This document shows positions 20,201-28,051 of a stretch of DNA of 64,000 nt, piece after piece; position 1 is the stretch's first letter; each line of letters begins with the position of its first letter. The stretch spans positions 1,109,911 through 1,173,910 of the forward strand of contig CANMUI010000001.1 of assembly GCA_947501045.1 (NCBI GenBank), given 5' to 3'. Under the pieces are notes generated by a model. That model was not told the origin of the DNA. It saw only the letters and a list, made by a program, of their open reading frames with translations, and searched no databases. The stretch is from an uncultured Psychrobacter sp. (lineage in GTDB: Bacteria > Pseudomonadota > Gammaproteobacteria > Pseudomonadales > Moraxellaceae). The position numbers and the translations under genes were made by a program.

Positions 20201-22262
20201 GCGCGGCAAACTGGTTAATTTGGCCAATAGTCCAAGCCAGCTGATTATCAGTGCTCAGGGTTTAGAGGCTGCTGGACAAAACTTTAAAAACGTTAATGCA
20301 TCTTTTAAAGGTACTGAACAAGCGCACATTGTTGATGTCAAAGTTGCCAATGAGCAGCTTAATGTCTCCGCTCGACTCAAAGGTGGGTTTGACCGCGACG
20401 AGCTTAACTGGTCGGGAGTGATAGGTAAAGGCCGCGTTAAATCTAAATACGCCACCTTAAACCAAGTGCAGCCAGCACAATTAGTGGTTGACTTACCGCA
20501 AACTCAAGATGGTAACACTAGCGACTTCAAAGTGCAGCTAGCGGCGCACTGCTGGCAAGCCGCTGATCAGACGGGTAAGTTGTGTTTGCGTGAAAATCTA
20601 GTGGCTTCAGCTGCTAGCGGACAAGTCAATTTGGCCATACAAGCACTGGATACCTCGTTGTTCTCCCTGTTTTTACCAGATGATATCGATTGGCAAGCTA
20701 AGATCAATGGTAAGGCTATTGTTGGCTGGCAACGTGGCAAACCGCCTACTATTAATACTACTTTATATTCTGATAATGGCAGAATTGGTCTGATACAAGA
20801 TGGTGATGTGGCACCAGTTAGCTTACCGTATAAACGCATATCACTTATAGCGATGTCTGTTCCTGAAGGGCTTAAACTGCGTACTGATATCAATACCGGA
20901 CGCGGTGCACAAGGTTATGCTGAGGTAGTTGTTGATCCCTATAATGACCCAAAACCCATATCAGGAGCCTTGGTGCTGAACGAGCTTAACTTAGCCGTTT
21001 TCAAACCTTTTTTCCCGGGTATGCGAGTGCTTGAGGGTAATATCACTATGGCTGGTGGCCTCGGTGGTACCTTAGAAAAGCCGCAGTTTTATGGCAATGT
21101 AGAGCTTACTGATGGGCGCGTTGCTATGCTTGATTTACCAGTCAATTTGACTAGAATCAATGCTGATGCCAAGATTCGCGGTACACAGGCTACTATCGAT
21201 GGCACCTTTAATAGTGGTACCGGTACTGGTGAGATTACTGGTACGATCAACTGGCAGCAAGAGCTACAAGCCAAACTTAGTATTATCGGTGAGCGTCTAA
21301 TATTGACTCAGCCGCCGCTGCTCACCGCTACTATTAACCCTGATATTGACATTATCGTACGTCCAAGTGATCGTTACGTTAATATTGAGGGGGCTATTAG
21401 CGTGCCATCAGCGACCATTCGTCCTCCTGAGGCTAGTGAAGACATTATTACCCAGACCGAAGATGCGGTGGTCATTGATCGTCGCTTGATAGGCAATATT
21501 GATGAGGTTTTAGCTATATCACAGCCATGGTCAATCAATGCCGATATTGGTATCGATTTAGGTGATGATGTTAACTTCCGCGGTTTTGGAGCAGTCATTC
21601 CTTTAGCTGGTGCGCTCAATATCACTCAAAATGGTCAAGGGGTAATGCGCGCTAAAGGCGTTATTCAAGTAGCGCGCCGTACTGATATTGACGCTTTTGG
21701 TCAAAGCTTAGATCTAAATTATGGGCAAATACGTTTCAATGGCGATGTGTTGAAGCCTGATTTGAGTATTGAAGCGGTCAAAATCATTGATAACAAAACG
21801 GTGGGGGTCAGGATCACAGGCGATACCGAAGATCCAAACATTGTGGTCTTTAATAATGCTGGATTGTCCCAGCAGCAAGCCATGAACGCTTTGGTTACTG
21901 GTCGTCTCAATGATAGTAGTCCCTCGCAAGTTAGTGAGCAGAGTTTTAAATCAAGAGTTACTAATAATTTAGCGGCGGCAGGTCTTAATTTTGGACTAAG
22001 CGGCACCCGTAGTCTGACCAATCAAATAGGCGAAGCATTTGGACTACAAAGCCTTACGGTAGATGCGTCGGGCAACAGTGATGATACTAACGTGAACGTC
22101 ACCGGTTATGTCACTCCTGATTTATATATACGCTATGGAGTTGGTGTTTTTAATGCAGAGAATAGCTTGTCGATACGTTATCAGCTGACGCGCCGTATTT
22201 ATATCGAAGCTACCTCTGCTGCAGAAAACGCTGCGGACGTAGTTTATAGCTGGCAGTTCTAA
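17274..22262 (+). CDS. tamB: TamB, inner-membrane-anchored translocation and assembly module subunit
   Basis: AsmA-like/DUF490 bridge protein, 1662 residues. One N-terminal membrane anchor (LKLLVLIVVVLLIMLAIFFY) is followed by a very long repetitive beta-rich region with recurrent LDWQ, VKGAIDLR and RRGIGWN type segments, forming the periplasm-spanning groove. The C-terminal DUF490/TamB domain runs to the terminal YSWQF, including VARRTDIDAFGQSLDLNYG and DPNIVVFNNAGLSQQQAM. It works with TamA in the same operon. I take ATG 17274; a TTG start three codons upstream (17265) is possible. No strong Shine-Dalgarno precedes either, so coupling to tamA translation is plausible. Confidence 0.95.
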   Translation: MLPNNNPSPQDEDPAQRDARALRRWHPVSFVLKLLVLIVVVLLIMLAIFFYMAGTESGTEFILEKIAAETGIEFKYGKGDLRSGLWVTDIDIEATEDLEILVDSAYVKIGWRALFAKEVHLRDANIKRIEIINKKPPTGEPFDYKTLQLPVNLRFDTVKIETVIYRQVTKDPVRVHDIAARDLTWVDTLVTVGRGDLRYADIVKVNALQGEIDLQGDYPLDVAAIVEVSALEKAYVDPLNVTATGTLKRTVGKVRSRYNDSDVQGQFIVQGLDKDAPFQAKLEWDDILIPYADDQNIRLKDGVATASGVISEIRLRINAELSAKDIPSGHYQGRGIIANSQLRVDRLEANVPAGDLILQGILDWQDSFDAKIRATGSNFDIRKAIPEDFDDYKAYAPETLNGRLSLHYQQQNSAGNLQIDADLRQRDGEHVNANIRRGKVSLKSNQEAPWYVDAQWQNLTRRDVPNIGNIDSPRGQAEVMVRGARLSVDANALINELNVAPKGNYDVSMRKVDEIININSLNYDGVVGDLSGNGQIQLATQQRPLTWQIDARTNGLLPKEYRSDLPLERLTGQISARGRMVDISKNRTPGQRHIISISNTDLQAQLDASQDDRAIAIKGDGGVQVDMIDGELSVFDARFEGQVDTKDVPDGSLSINVAGTPKQISIRKLDYAGEAGAAKVKGAIDLRRGIGWNVSGRFDSFDVGYFLPDNPAILSGDLTTQGQWQTAPENRPNASSKLQRFAVNFDGVLDAEQLPAGKLTIDASGDAQLIRVQRFRHVGAAGSIDAKGVVDVRQGIAWDISAVMNRFNLGYFLKDMPSSITGNIVTDGRWTDTQQVINLKQINLRGTLKGEPLSAKGSLSAKLNLPEDLASYFERLQGQDAQTQYQQVNALIESLNANNLVLRWGDNYLTANGNAKQLQTKINITSLDQLSDKLAGEVTGGITLSQPDGQALPTIYVDLVGERIALPGFILREGRVRGKLVNLANSPSQLIISAQGLEAAGQNFKNVNASFKGTEQAHIVDVKVANEQLNVSARLKGGFDRDELNWSGVIGKGRVKSKYATLNQVQPAQLVVDLPQTQDGNTSDFKVQLAAHCWQAADQTGKLCLRENLVASAASGQVNLAIQALDTSLFSLFLPDDIDWQAKINGKAIVGWQRGKPPTINTTLYSDNGRIGLIQDGDVAPVSLPYKRISLIAMSVPEGLKLRTDINTGRGAQGYAEVVVDPYNDPKPISGALVLNELNLAVFKPFFPGMRVLEGNITMAGGLGGTLEKPQFYGNVELTDGRVAMLDLPVNLTRINADAKIRGTQATIDGTFNSGTGTGEITGTINWQQELQAKLSIIGERLILTQPPLLTATINPDIDIIVRPSDRYVNIEGAISVPSATIRPPEASEDIITQTEDAVVIDRRLIGNIDEVLAISQPWSINADIGIDLGDDVNFRGFGAVIPLAGALNITQNGQGVMRAKGVIQVARRTDIDAFGQSLDLNYGQIRFNGDVLKPDLSIEAVKIIDNKTVGVRITGDTEDPNIVVFNNAGLSQQQAMNALVTGRLNDSSPSQVSEQSFKSRVTNNLAAAGLNFGLSGTRSLTNQIGEAFGLQSLTVDASGNSDDTNVNVTGYVTPDLYIRYGVGVFNAENSLSIRYQLTRRIYIEATSAAENAADVVYSWQF

Positions 22263-22322
22263 TAGATCGTAGATACTACTCTACCTAATCAACAACAGCA
22301 CTCAATAAGAGTTCTGCTCAAT

Positions 22323-22350
22323 AAAAAACGCCTTTTGATAAGGCGTTTTT
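22323..22350. terminator. Bidirectional terminator between tamB and hemP
   Basis: AAAAACGCCTT / AAGGCGTTTTT, an 11-bp stem with a 5-base loop and A/T tracts on both sides, placed between convergent tamB and hemP. Confidence 0.92.
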
Positions 22351-22365
22351 ATCTATATTCTATAT

Positions 22366-22530
22366 TTATTTAGTTAAGATCAAACGGTTATTACGAGTTA
22401 AACGCAGACGGTATTCTTCACCTTCATGCTCAATTCGTACTTCTTTAGTTAGTGCAAATAGGTGCTGTGATTGCAGAGTAGGTAAGCGATTGTCGCGACA
22501 ATTTAAATAACGAGAGATAACCATGCTCAT
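22366..22530 (-). CDS. hemP: HemP-family small haemin-uptake protein
   Basis: A 54-residue ORF on the minus strand. It starts MSMVISRYL, contains SQHLFALTKEVRIEHEGEEY and ends RLRLTRNNRLILTK. The C-terminal half shows the HemP signature: a Leu-Phe segment, then V-IEH-GEEYRLRLTRN-KLILTK. HemP proteins sit in Fur-regulated haem or iron loci; in some bacteria they activate haem-receptor genes, in others the role is unclear. An AAGGA Shine-Dalgarno lies 7 bases before ATG 22530, and a near-consensus Fur box is about 80 bases upstream. The gene stands alone, without haem-uptake genes next to it, suggesting action on a distant locus. Confidence 0.88.
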   Translation of the reverse strand: MSMVISRYLNCRDNRLPTLQSQHLFALTKEVRIEHEGEEYRLRLTRNNRLILTK

Positions 22531-22610
22531 AGAAAAATCCTTGTGTAGTGGCTGGGTTTTGAACGATAAATAGTGCTACAGGAAATGAAGAGTAACTAAA
22601 CATCGCTAAC

Positions 22611-22629
22611 GATAATAATTATCATTTAC
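22611..22629. promoter_or_regulatory. Fur box between hemP and the Nudix gene
   Basis: GATAATAATTATCATTTAC closely matches the 19-bp Fur consensus GATAATGATAATCATTATC and contains the perfect palindrome GATAAT-A-ATTATC. It lies 81 bases before the hemP start and 77 before the Nudix ATG, so iron-dependent repression of hemP is expected and of the Nudix gene possible. Confidence 0.82.
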
Positions 22630-22705
22630 AATTAAAGTTTTTGCAAGCAGATTGATAAAATAAAACTTAGATATTATGTAAACTTATGTGAAAAAGGCTG
22701 TTGTT

Positions 22706-23155
22706 ATGGGTGATAACGTAAAGGCAAGTTTTAAAGGTAAGGATATAGACAGCATTAATGTCGCTATCGCAGTCATACATTATCATCAACACTATTTACT
22801 TGGGTTTCGTAACAGTATGCAGCATCAAGGTGATCGTTATGAGTTTGTAGGCGGAAAAATAGAAGCTGATGAATCAGCAAAAGAGGCCCTTATACGGGAA
22901 GTTGTTGAAGAAACAGGAATTGATATTAGTAAAAACACCTTTAACAAGTTAGGATGTTTAACTCATAACTATAAAGACAAGCAAGTCACTTTACAGGTTT
23001 ATAAAATTGAGATGACGGCTAAACAGTATGAACAGCATGAGCATTGTGACTATGGTCTAGAGGGACAGGCTTTATTCTGGGTAGATAAATCCGCGTTGTT
23101 AGCAGGTCATTATCAGCTACCTGCTGCTAATAAAACCATTCTTGAATGGCTATAA
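22706..23155 (+). CDS. Nudix (MutT-type) nucleoside triphosphate hydrolase
   Basis: 149 residues. The Nudix box is complete at residues 49-72: GGKIEADES, then REVVEETGI. The N-terminal NVAIAVIHYHQHYLLGFR and the overall size resemble MutT/8-oxo-dGTP diphosphatases, which clean the nucleotide pool; the C-terminal WL-IP-type ending is simple. Exact substrate cannot be told from sequence. Start: ATG 22706 has AAAGG 8 bases upstream; a GTG six codons earlier (22688) is in frame. It diverges from hemP across the Fur box, so it might respond to iron, fitting oxidative-damage repair, but this is inference. Confidence 0.8.
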   Translation: MGDNVKASFKGKDIDSINVAIAVIHYHQHYLLGFRNSMQHQGDRYEFVGGKIEADESAKEALIREVVEETGIDISKNTFNKLGCLTHNYKDKQVTLQVYKIEMTAKQYEQHEHCDYGLEGQALFWVDKSALLAGHYQLPAANKTILEWL

Positions 23156-23501
23156 TAACTTAATACCAGTAAAGGCTGAATATCACCATTATCTAGCTGT
23201 GACTGATTAATAAACTCATAATATTTATAACAAAAATAATATTATTTACAAACCGTTGCTTTTCCACACATTGGTACACTATTTCTATAGTCCAAGAACC
23301 TTTAGTATGTGTGCTAAAACTGAATACAGTTAAATCTAAATAATAGTTCTTCGGTTATCGGAGTATTGATCTGATAGCCGTTGGAATTCAATAGTTAAGG
23401 AAGGCAAACTCAGTTATTTATGTCTTTTTTCGTTTTGAACTATTATTTTTTAGCAGACATTTCTTACAAATAAAATAATTACTATAACTAACGGTATCGA
23501 T
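23156..23501. other. Intergenic leader of the lipocalin gene
   Basis: About 345 AT-rich bases. The arms CGGTTATC / GATAGCCG around 23354-23384 can form an 8-bp hairpin with one G-U pair in the presumed leader. A possible 17-codon frame at 23420 has a poorly spaced AAGGAAGG and is not called. Nothing else is recognised. Confidence 0.4.
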
Positions 23502-24536
23502 ATGAAAACCAATAAGTCTTCGACATTCGAATGGCCTTCTATGCAAACAACAAGCTCTAATACTAAGCGAATTGCTAAAGATAACAACGATGCTAGTAAT
23601 GGTGAAAACTATAGCTATGAAGTAAAAACTTCGTTTGCCTTAATAGATTATAAAGCTTCTAGTCAAGAAAAATTTAATGATGAATGGTCAGCTAATATTA
23701 GTGGCGATACATCAGTAGCCACTACAAAAAGAGATACCACTCAAACAAGTAACCAGCAGATGCGTAATCAGCGGACGAGTGAGCAAAGTGGTCAAAGACG
23801 TATTGTACAAAAAGATGACGTCTTAGAGCGGACTTTTATGAATGGTCTGATCAAACATACTGCTATTGCTTTAGCGATAATTATACCACTAGCAGCGTTT
23901 TCTGCTTATGCGGCCCCAGTACCGCAGACGTCCACTGATGTTAAAAACGAAGCTGCAATTACGACAGATAAAACCACTAACAAAAATATGACAGCAAGTA
24001 TGGCTGTGGCCCCTGCAGCTATTATTTATGAATCAGCCAAACAACCTACTACTGTAGATAGTGTCGATCTCTCAAAGTATGCGGGCAAGTGGTATGAGAT
24101 AGGACGGTTACCGATGTACTTTCAGCGTAATTGTGCTAGTAATGTGACTGCCACTTACACTCAAAAGACGGACGACTCTAACATTAACGTGCTTAATCAG
24201 TGCCTTGAGTCTGATGGTACTTCTATAACTGCAGAAGGGCTTGCCATACCTGCTGATGATACGGGTAGCAAGCTTAAAGTTTCTTTTTTGCCGTCGTGGA
24301 TGCGCTGGTTGCCCGTAGGTCAAGCTGATTATTGGGTGCTTGCTCGTGATCCAGGTTACCAAACTGCATTGGTAGGAACGCCTGATCATGAGTATCTGTG
24401 GTTATTAGCTCGCTCTCCTGACATTAGCCAAGAGACTTACGCCAAATATCGGAAGATCGCTCAAGAACAAGGCTATAACTTAAAAGAGTTTAAACTAACT
24501 CCTCAAAATAACCAGACGGTTAACTTAGTACCTTAG
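23502..24536 (+). CDS. Bacterial lipocalin with hydrophilic N-terminal extension and internal membrane segment
   Basis: 344-residue frame. The C-terminal about 170 residues are a Blc-type lipocalin: DLSKYAGKWYEIGRLP, YFQRNC, the NQCLESDG and WVLARDPGYQTALVG strands and LWLLARSPDIS. Lipocalins of this group bind lipids and lie in the envelope. Unusually, the hydrophobic segment HTAIALAIIIPLAAFSAYAA is not N-terminal but starts at about residue 118, behind a polar Ser/Thr/Asn/Gln-rich stretch free of stop codons. Either the true start is ATG 23838, giving a normal signal peptide, or the protein is anchored with a cytoplasmic tail. No lipobox Cys follows the hydrophobic segment. Neither start has a clear Shine-Dalgarno. 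Confidence 0.8.
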   Translation: MKTNKSSTFEWPSMQTTSSNTKRIAKDNNDASNGENYSYEVKTSFALIDYKASSQEKFNDEWSANISGDTSVATTKRDTTQTSNQQMRNQRTSEQSGQRRIVQKDDVLERTFMNGLIKHTAIALAIIIPLAAFSAYAAPVPQTSTDVKNEAAITTDKTTNKNMTASMAVAPAAIIYESAKQPTTVDSVDLSKYAGKWYEIGRLPMYFQRNCASNVTATYTQKTDDSNINVLNQCLESDGTSITAEGLAIPADDTGSKLKVSFLPSWMRWLPVGQADYWVLARDPGYQTALVGTPDHEYLWLLARSPDISQETYAKYRKIAQEQGYNLKEFKLTPQNNQTVNLVP

Positions 24537-24858
24537 ATATGAATTTTAATACGGTTCAATGGATTTAATCACTGAAATGTTAATGATTTTATTTATAGTA
24601 CAAATTATCATTGTCAAACCTTAGTAACCCTTAACAATAATGGTTATCACTAGCAAAATAGCATGTTTTGAGCTAGAATCTACAGCAACAAATTACCTTA
24701 GTAACAATGGATACAGTAACGATGACTACCACTTAGATAGTTTTACGATACTGTAATGAGTCGCTACTTTATACGAGTAGTGATTCATGTAGTTTTATCT
24801 CTTTTTATACGTTAACAATTTTTATTGACTACATTAACTGACCATAAGGATGTTTCTC
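24537..24858. other. Intergenic region and leader of gap
   Basis: About 320 bases. The main feature is the long imperfect hairpin at 24756-24788, listed separately. Otherwise AT-rich with no ORF. Confidence 0.45.
24756..24788 (+). promoter_or_regulatory. 13-bp hairpin in the gap leader
   Basis: ATGAGTCGCTACT pairs with AGTAGTGATTCAT; the two non-Watson-Crick positions become G-U pairs in plus-strand RNA. Loop of 7 bases. A T-rich stretch (GTAGTTTTATCTCTTTTTA) follows. It could be a terminator for the lipocalin gene or a leader element of gap, 70 bases before the gap start. Confidence 0.5.
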
Positions 24859-26295
24859 GTGAGCCAAGCTGATACTTTGCGTCAACTACATCAAGATCAT
24901 TTAAATAATTACAATAATCAAGAACAACAAGCTATTGAGCTTATTGGCTTGTTAAATAAACTATACAACGAGCAGGACGTGCAAGTCACTTTATTTGGTG
25001 AAACACTGGATACTACTTCAGTGGGTCAACTATTGGCTATGCATCAAAAAGCTGCCATACGTGAGCAAGGCGGCAAACCTATCGCTATCGCTGATACATT
25101 AGCTATGGTTAGAGTGCTAGCTGCGAGTGGTGATGTTCAATCAGCACGTGTCGATGTAGGACAGCTGATCGCTACTGGCACCGATATCCAAACGGCTTTG
25201 CAAGCGATTGATACTAGTGGCGGTACAGTCAATGAGGCCACAGACGTAGTATTATATGGTTTTGGTCGTATTGGCCGTATCCTGACGCGTCTGCTACTTT
25301 CACAAGCATCGAGTGCTAAAGGCCTTCATCTAAAAGCTATTGTAGTACGCCCTGCAGCGGCGGGTGATTTGGCTAAGCGCGCTTCATTACTTGAGCGTGA
25401 CTCGATTCATGGCAGCTTTAGTGGTGATGTCAGCGTAGATGAAGATAATAATGGTATTGTTATTAATGGCCGTTTTGTACAAGTTATCTATGCTAATGAT
25501 CCTAGTGAAATTGACTATACCGATTATGGTATCGATAATGCCCTTGTGATTGACAATACGGGTAAATGGAAAGATGAAGCGGGTCTTGGTAAGCATCTAC
25601 AGTCTAACGGCGTGCAAAAAGTTTTATTGACGGCTCCTGCTAGTGGCGATATTAAAAACGTCGTTTATGGTGTCAATAATGATACGGTTGGTGACGATAC
25701 TATTGTTAGTGCCGCCAGCTGTACCACCAACGCTATTACTCCGGCGCTTAAAGTATTAAACGATGAATACGGTATTGAAAGCGGTCACGTTGAAACTATT
25801 CATGCGTTTACTAACGATCAAAATTTGGTAGATAATTATCATAAGTCTGATCGCCGTGGCCGTAGTGCAACACTCAATATGGTGATCACCAGCACTGGCG
25901 CTGCTAAAGCGGTAGGTAAGGCATTACCAGAGCTTAGTGGTAAGCTTACGGGCAATGCTATTCGTGTACCTATTCCTAACGTTAGTCTAGCGATTTTAAA
26001 TCTGAATCTAGAAAAAGCGCCACAGAGTACAGAAGCTTTAAATGACTTTATGCGTCAGATGGCGAATAGTAGTACTTGGCAATCACAAATCGCTTATACT
26101 GATTCGACAGAGGCGGTGTCAACTGACTTTATTGGTACCAAACATGTAGGTATAGTAGACGCCCAAGCGACGATTGTTACCGATAACCATGCAACTGTCT
26201 ATATTTGGTATGACAATGAGGTCGGCTACAGCACTCAAGTATTACGCCTAGCCACGCAAATGGGTGGCATTAGCTATACGCAAATACCAGCGTAA
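24859..26295 (+). CDS. gap: Glyceraldehyde-3-phosphate dehydrogenase, long form with N-terminal extension
   Basis: Type I GAPDH that interconverts glyceraldehyde-3-phosphate and 1,3-bisphosphoglycerate with NAD(P). About 478 residues against some 335 usual: a roughly 130-residue helical extension precedes the Rossmann start VVLYGFGRIGRILTRLL. The catalytic motif ASCTTNAITP is intact with Cys near residue 286, followed by the HAFTNDQN and RRGRSATLNM segments and the C-terminal WYDNEVGYSTQV. Similar long GAPDHs occur in Pseudomonas and Moraxellaceae, where a gluconeogenic role fits lifestyles with little glycolysis. I place the start at GTG 24859 because AAGGA lies 8 bases before it; the ATG at 24850 overlaps that Shine-Dalgarno. 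Confidence 0.92.
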   Translation: MSQADTLRQLHQDHLNNYNNQEQQAIELIGLLNKLYNEQDVQVTLFGETLDTTSVGQLLAMHQKAAIREQGGKPIAIADTLAMVRVLAASGDVQSARVDVGQLIATGTDIQTALQAIDTSGGTVNEATDVVLYGFGRIGRILTRLLLSQASSAKGLHLKAIVVRPAAAGDLAKRASLLERDSIHGSFSGDVSVDEDNNGIVINGRFVQVIYANDPSEIDYTDYGIDNALVIDNTGKWKDEAGLGKHLQSNGVQKVLLTAPASGDIKNVVYGVNNDTVGDDTIVSAASCTTNAITPALKVLNDEYGIESGHVETIHAFTNDQNLVDNYHKSDRRGRSATLNMVITSTGAAKAVGKALPELSGKLTGNAIRVPIPNVSLAILNLNLEKAPQSTEALNDFMRQMANSSTWQSQIAYTDSTEAVSTDFIGTKHVGIVDAQATIVTDNHATVYIWYDNEVGYSTQVLRLATQMGGISYTQIPA

Positions 26296-26637
26296 TGATA
26301 GTCTTATCAAGTGTATGATTAAGGTGGATAATTCATTGAGAGTTACTGGTATTAAGGCCAACTTAGTTATTAAGACTAATTAAGTAAAAATCTGACTAAG
26401 TAATAGCTATTGATGTAAGTATACCAGCCTTAATGACTCACGAGACGACACCCGATAGTCTATTTGATTATCGGGTGTTTTAGTTACTATATTTTATTAA
26501 GATAAACACTATGCTAGAGCTATAAAAGTGATCGAATACCTTTATAATAAGAGTATAACCACAAAGATTATAATGACTATTATATAGTTGATACTAAATT
26601 AAATGATAAACCCAGATTATAAATTAAGGAACGCAAC
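26296..26637. other. Intergenic region between gap and obgE
   Basis: About 340 bases: the gap terminator at 26448-26484, then AT-rich sequence that should carry the obgE promoter. No ORF or RNA gene recognised. Confidence 0.45.
26448..26484 (+). terminator. Terminator downstream of gap
   Basis: ACACCCGATA / TATCGGGTGT, a perfect 10-bp stem with an 11-base loop followed by TTTAG. Confidence 0.85.
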
Positions 26638-27843
26638 ATGCGATTTATTGATGAAGCCGTCGTAACGGTAAAAGCAGGTGACGGTGGTAATGGAATCGCC
26701 AGTTTTCGCCGAGAAAAATATGTCCCGCGCGGTGGCCCTGATGGAGGCGACGGTGGTAGCGGCGGCGACGTTTATGTTATTGCCGACGATAACACCAATA
26801 CCTTAGTCGATTATCGCTATACTCGTCGCTATGATGCTGGACGGGGCGAGAATGGACAGAGCAAAAATTGTTCAGGCAAAGGTGCTGATGATATTTTTTT
26901 GCCCGTTCCTATTGGTACCACCATCATTGATACCGAAACTGATGAGGTGCTTGGTGATATGATCGAGGAAGGTCAAACCTTATTAATTGCCAAAGGCGGT
27001 GACGGCGGTTTAGGTAATACCCATTTTAAAAGCTCAACCAATCAAGCTCCAAGAAAGGCCACATCAGGCTTTGATGGTGAATTGAAAGTATTGAAATTCG
27101 AGCTTAAAGTCGTCGCTGATGTCGGGTTAGTTGGTCTACCGAATGCTGGTAAATCAACATTTATTCGTCAAGTTTCAGCAGCTAAACCGAAAGTGGCTGA
27201 TTATCCTTTTACCACGTTAGTACCAAACCTAGGTGTGGTCGATATTGGTCGTCATCGCTCCTTTGTCATGGCTGATATTCCAGGTTTGATCGAAGGTGCC
27301 TCAGAAGGAGCAGGTCTTGGTATTCGTTTCTTAAAGCACGTCGCCCGTACGCGTCGTTTGCTACATCTAGTCGATGTGCAGCCTATTGATGGTAGTGATC
27401 CTGTAGAGAATGCAAATATTATCCTAAATGAGCTGGAGCGTTTTTCGCCTGAATTAGCTAACTTACCACAGATTTTGGTATTGAACAAAATAGATCAGGT
27501 AGCGGATGAGGATTTAAATGAGCTATGTACTCATATAGTAGCTGAGCTGGGTTGGACCGGTATCGTGTTTCGCACCTCAACCTTAACCGGTGAAGGCGTA
27601 GATGCGGTCAAATACCACTTAATGAATGAGATTGAGCGTGAACGCGAGCGCGAAGAGGAGGATCCTATTTTTGCTGAGGCGCAAAAAGAGCGCTTTGAGC
27701 GTTTAGAGGCTGAGGTGCGTCTTAATACCGAAGCTCAGCGTGAAGCTTACCGCGCTGCCCGTAAAGCCCAGCGTGAAGGAGCTGCACTAATAGATAATGA
27801 TAACGATGATGACGATGGTGTCGAAGTAGTTTATGTTCCCTAA
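26638..27843 (+). CDS. obgE: Obg-family GTPase (ObgE/CgtA)
   Basis: 401 residues. The N-terminal Obg domain is glycine-rich (KAGDGGNGIASFRREKYVP, GGPDGGDGGSGGDVYV). The G domain has G1 GLPNAGKST at 166-174, the switch-II DIPGLIEGAS and the LNKIDQ specificity motif. The C-terminus has Glu/Arg-rich helices ending in a run of Asp (NDNDDDDG). Obg proteins bind the 50S subunit and link ribosome assembly to (p)ppGpp and growth. The Shine-Dalgarno AAGGA precedes ATG. It lies alone rather than behind rplU-rpmA, the commonest arrangement elsewhere. Confidence 0.96.
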   Translation: MRFIDEAVVTVKAGDGGNGIASFRREKYVPRGGPDGGDGGSGGDVYVIADDNTNTLVDYRYTRRYDAGRGENGQSKNCSGKGADDIFLPVPIGTTIIDTETDEVLGDMIEEGQTLLIAKGGDGGLGNTHFKSSTNQAPRKATSGFDGELKVLKFELKVVADVGLVGLPNAGKSTFIRQVSAAKPKVADYPFTTLVPNLGVVDIGRHRSFVMADIPGLIEGASEGAGLGIRFLKHVARTRRLLHLVDVQPIDGSDPVENANIILNELERFSPELANLPQILVLNKIDQVADEDLNELCTHIVAELGWTGIVFRTSTLTGEGVDAVKYHLMNEIEREREREEEDPIFAEAQKERFERLEAEVRLNTEAQREAYRAARKAQREGAALIDNDNDDDDGVEVVYVP

Positions 27844-27896
27844 TGCCAACTTTTAGCGTGTTGCTGTATTAAAGTTTTATATTGGCACTGCGCTCC

Positions 27897-27930
27897 AACA
27901 CTCGTTATAATCTTGTCGGTGAGTGTTTTA
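27897..27930 (+). terminator. Weak terminator candidate after obgE
   Basis: AACACTC / GAGTGTT, a 7-bp stem with a 17-base loop, followed by TTATGG. The stem is short and the loop long, so the call is tentative. Confidence 0.4.
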
Positions 27931-28051
27931 TGGCTACCTTTACCAGCTACTTTTTATAAAGTAGATACGATTTTAATGACATTATTTTGATAATATTAAA
28001 GGTAGATCGCTTATTTATCTTTTGAATGACTTTATACATACAGGAATGTTT

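Noticed and set aside
23420..23473. 17-codon possible leader peptide before the lipocalin gene
   Set aside because: Its Shine-Dalgarno-like AAGGAAGG is about 15 bases away and there is no run of regulatory codons.
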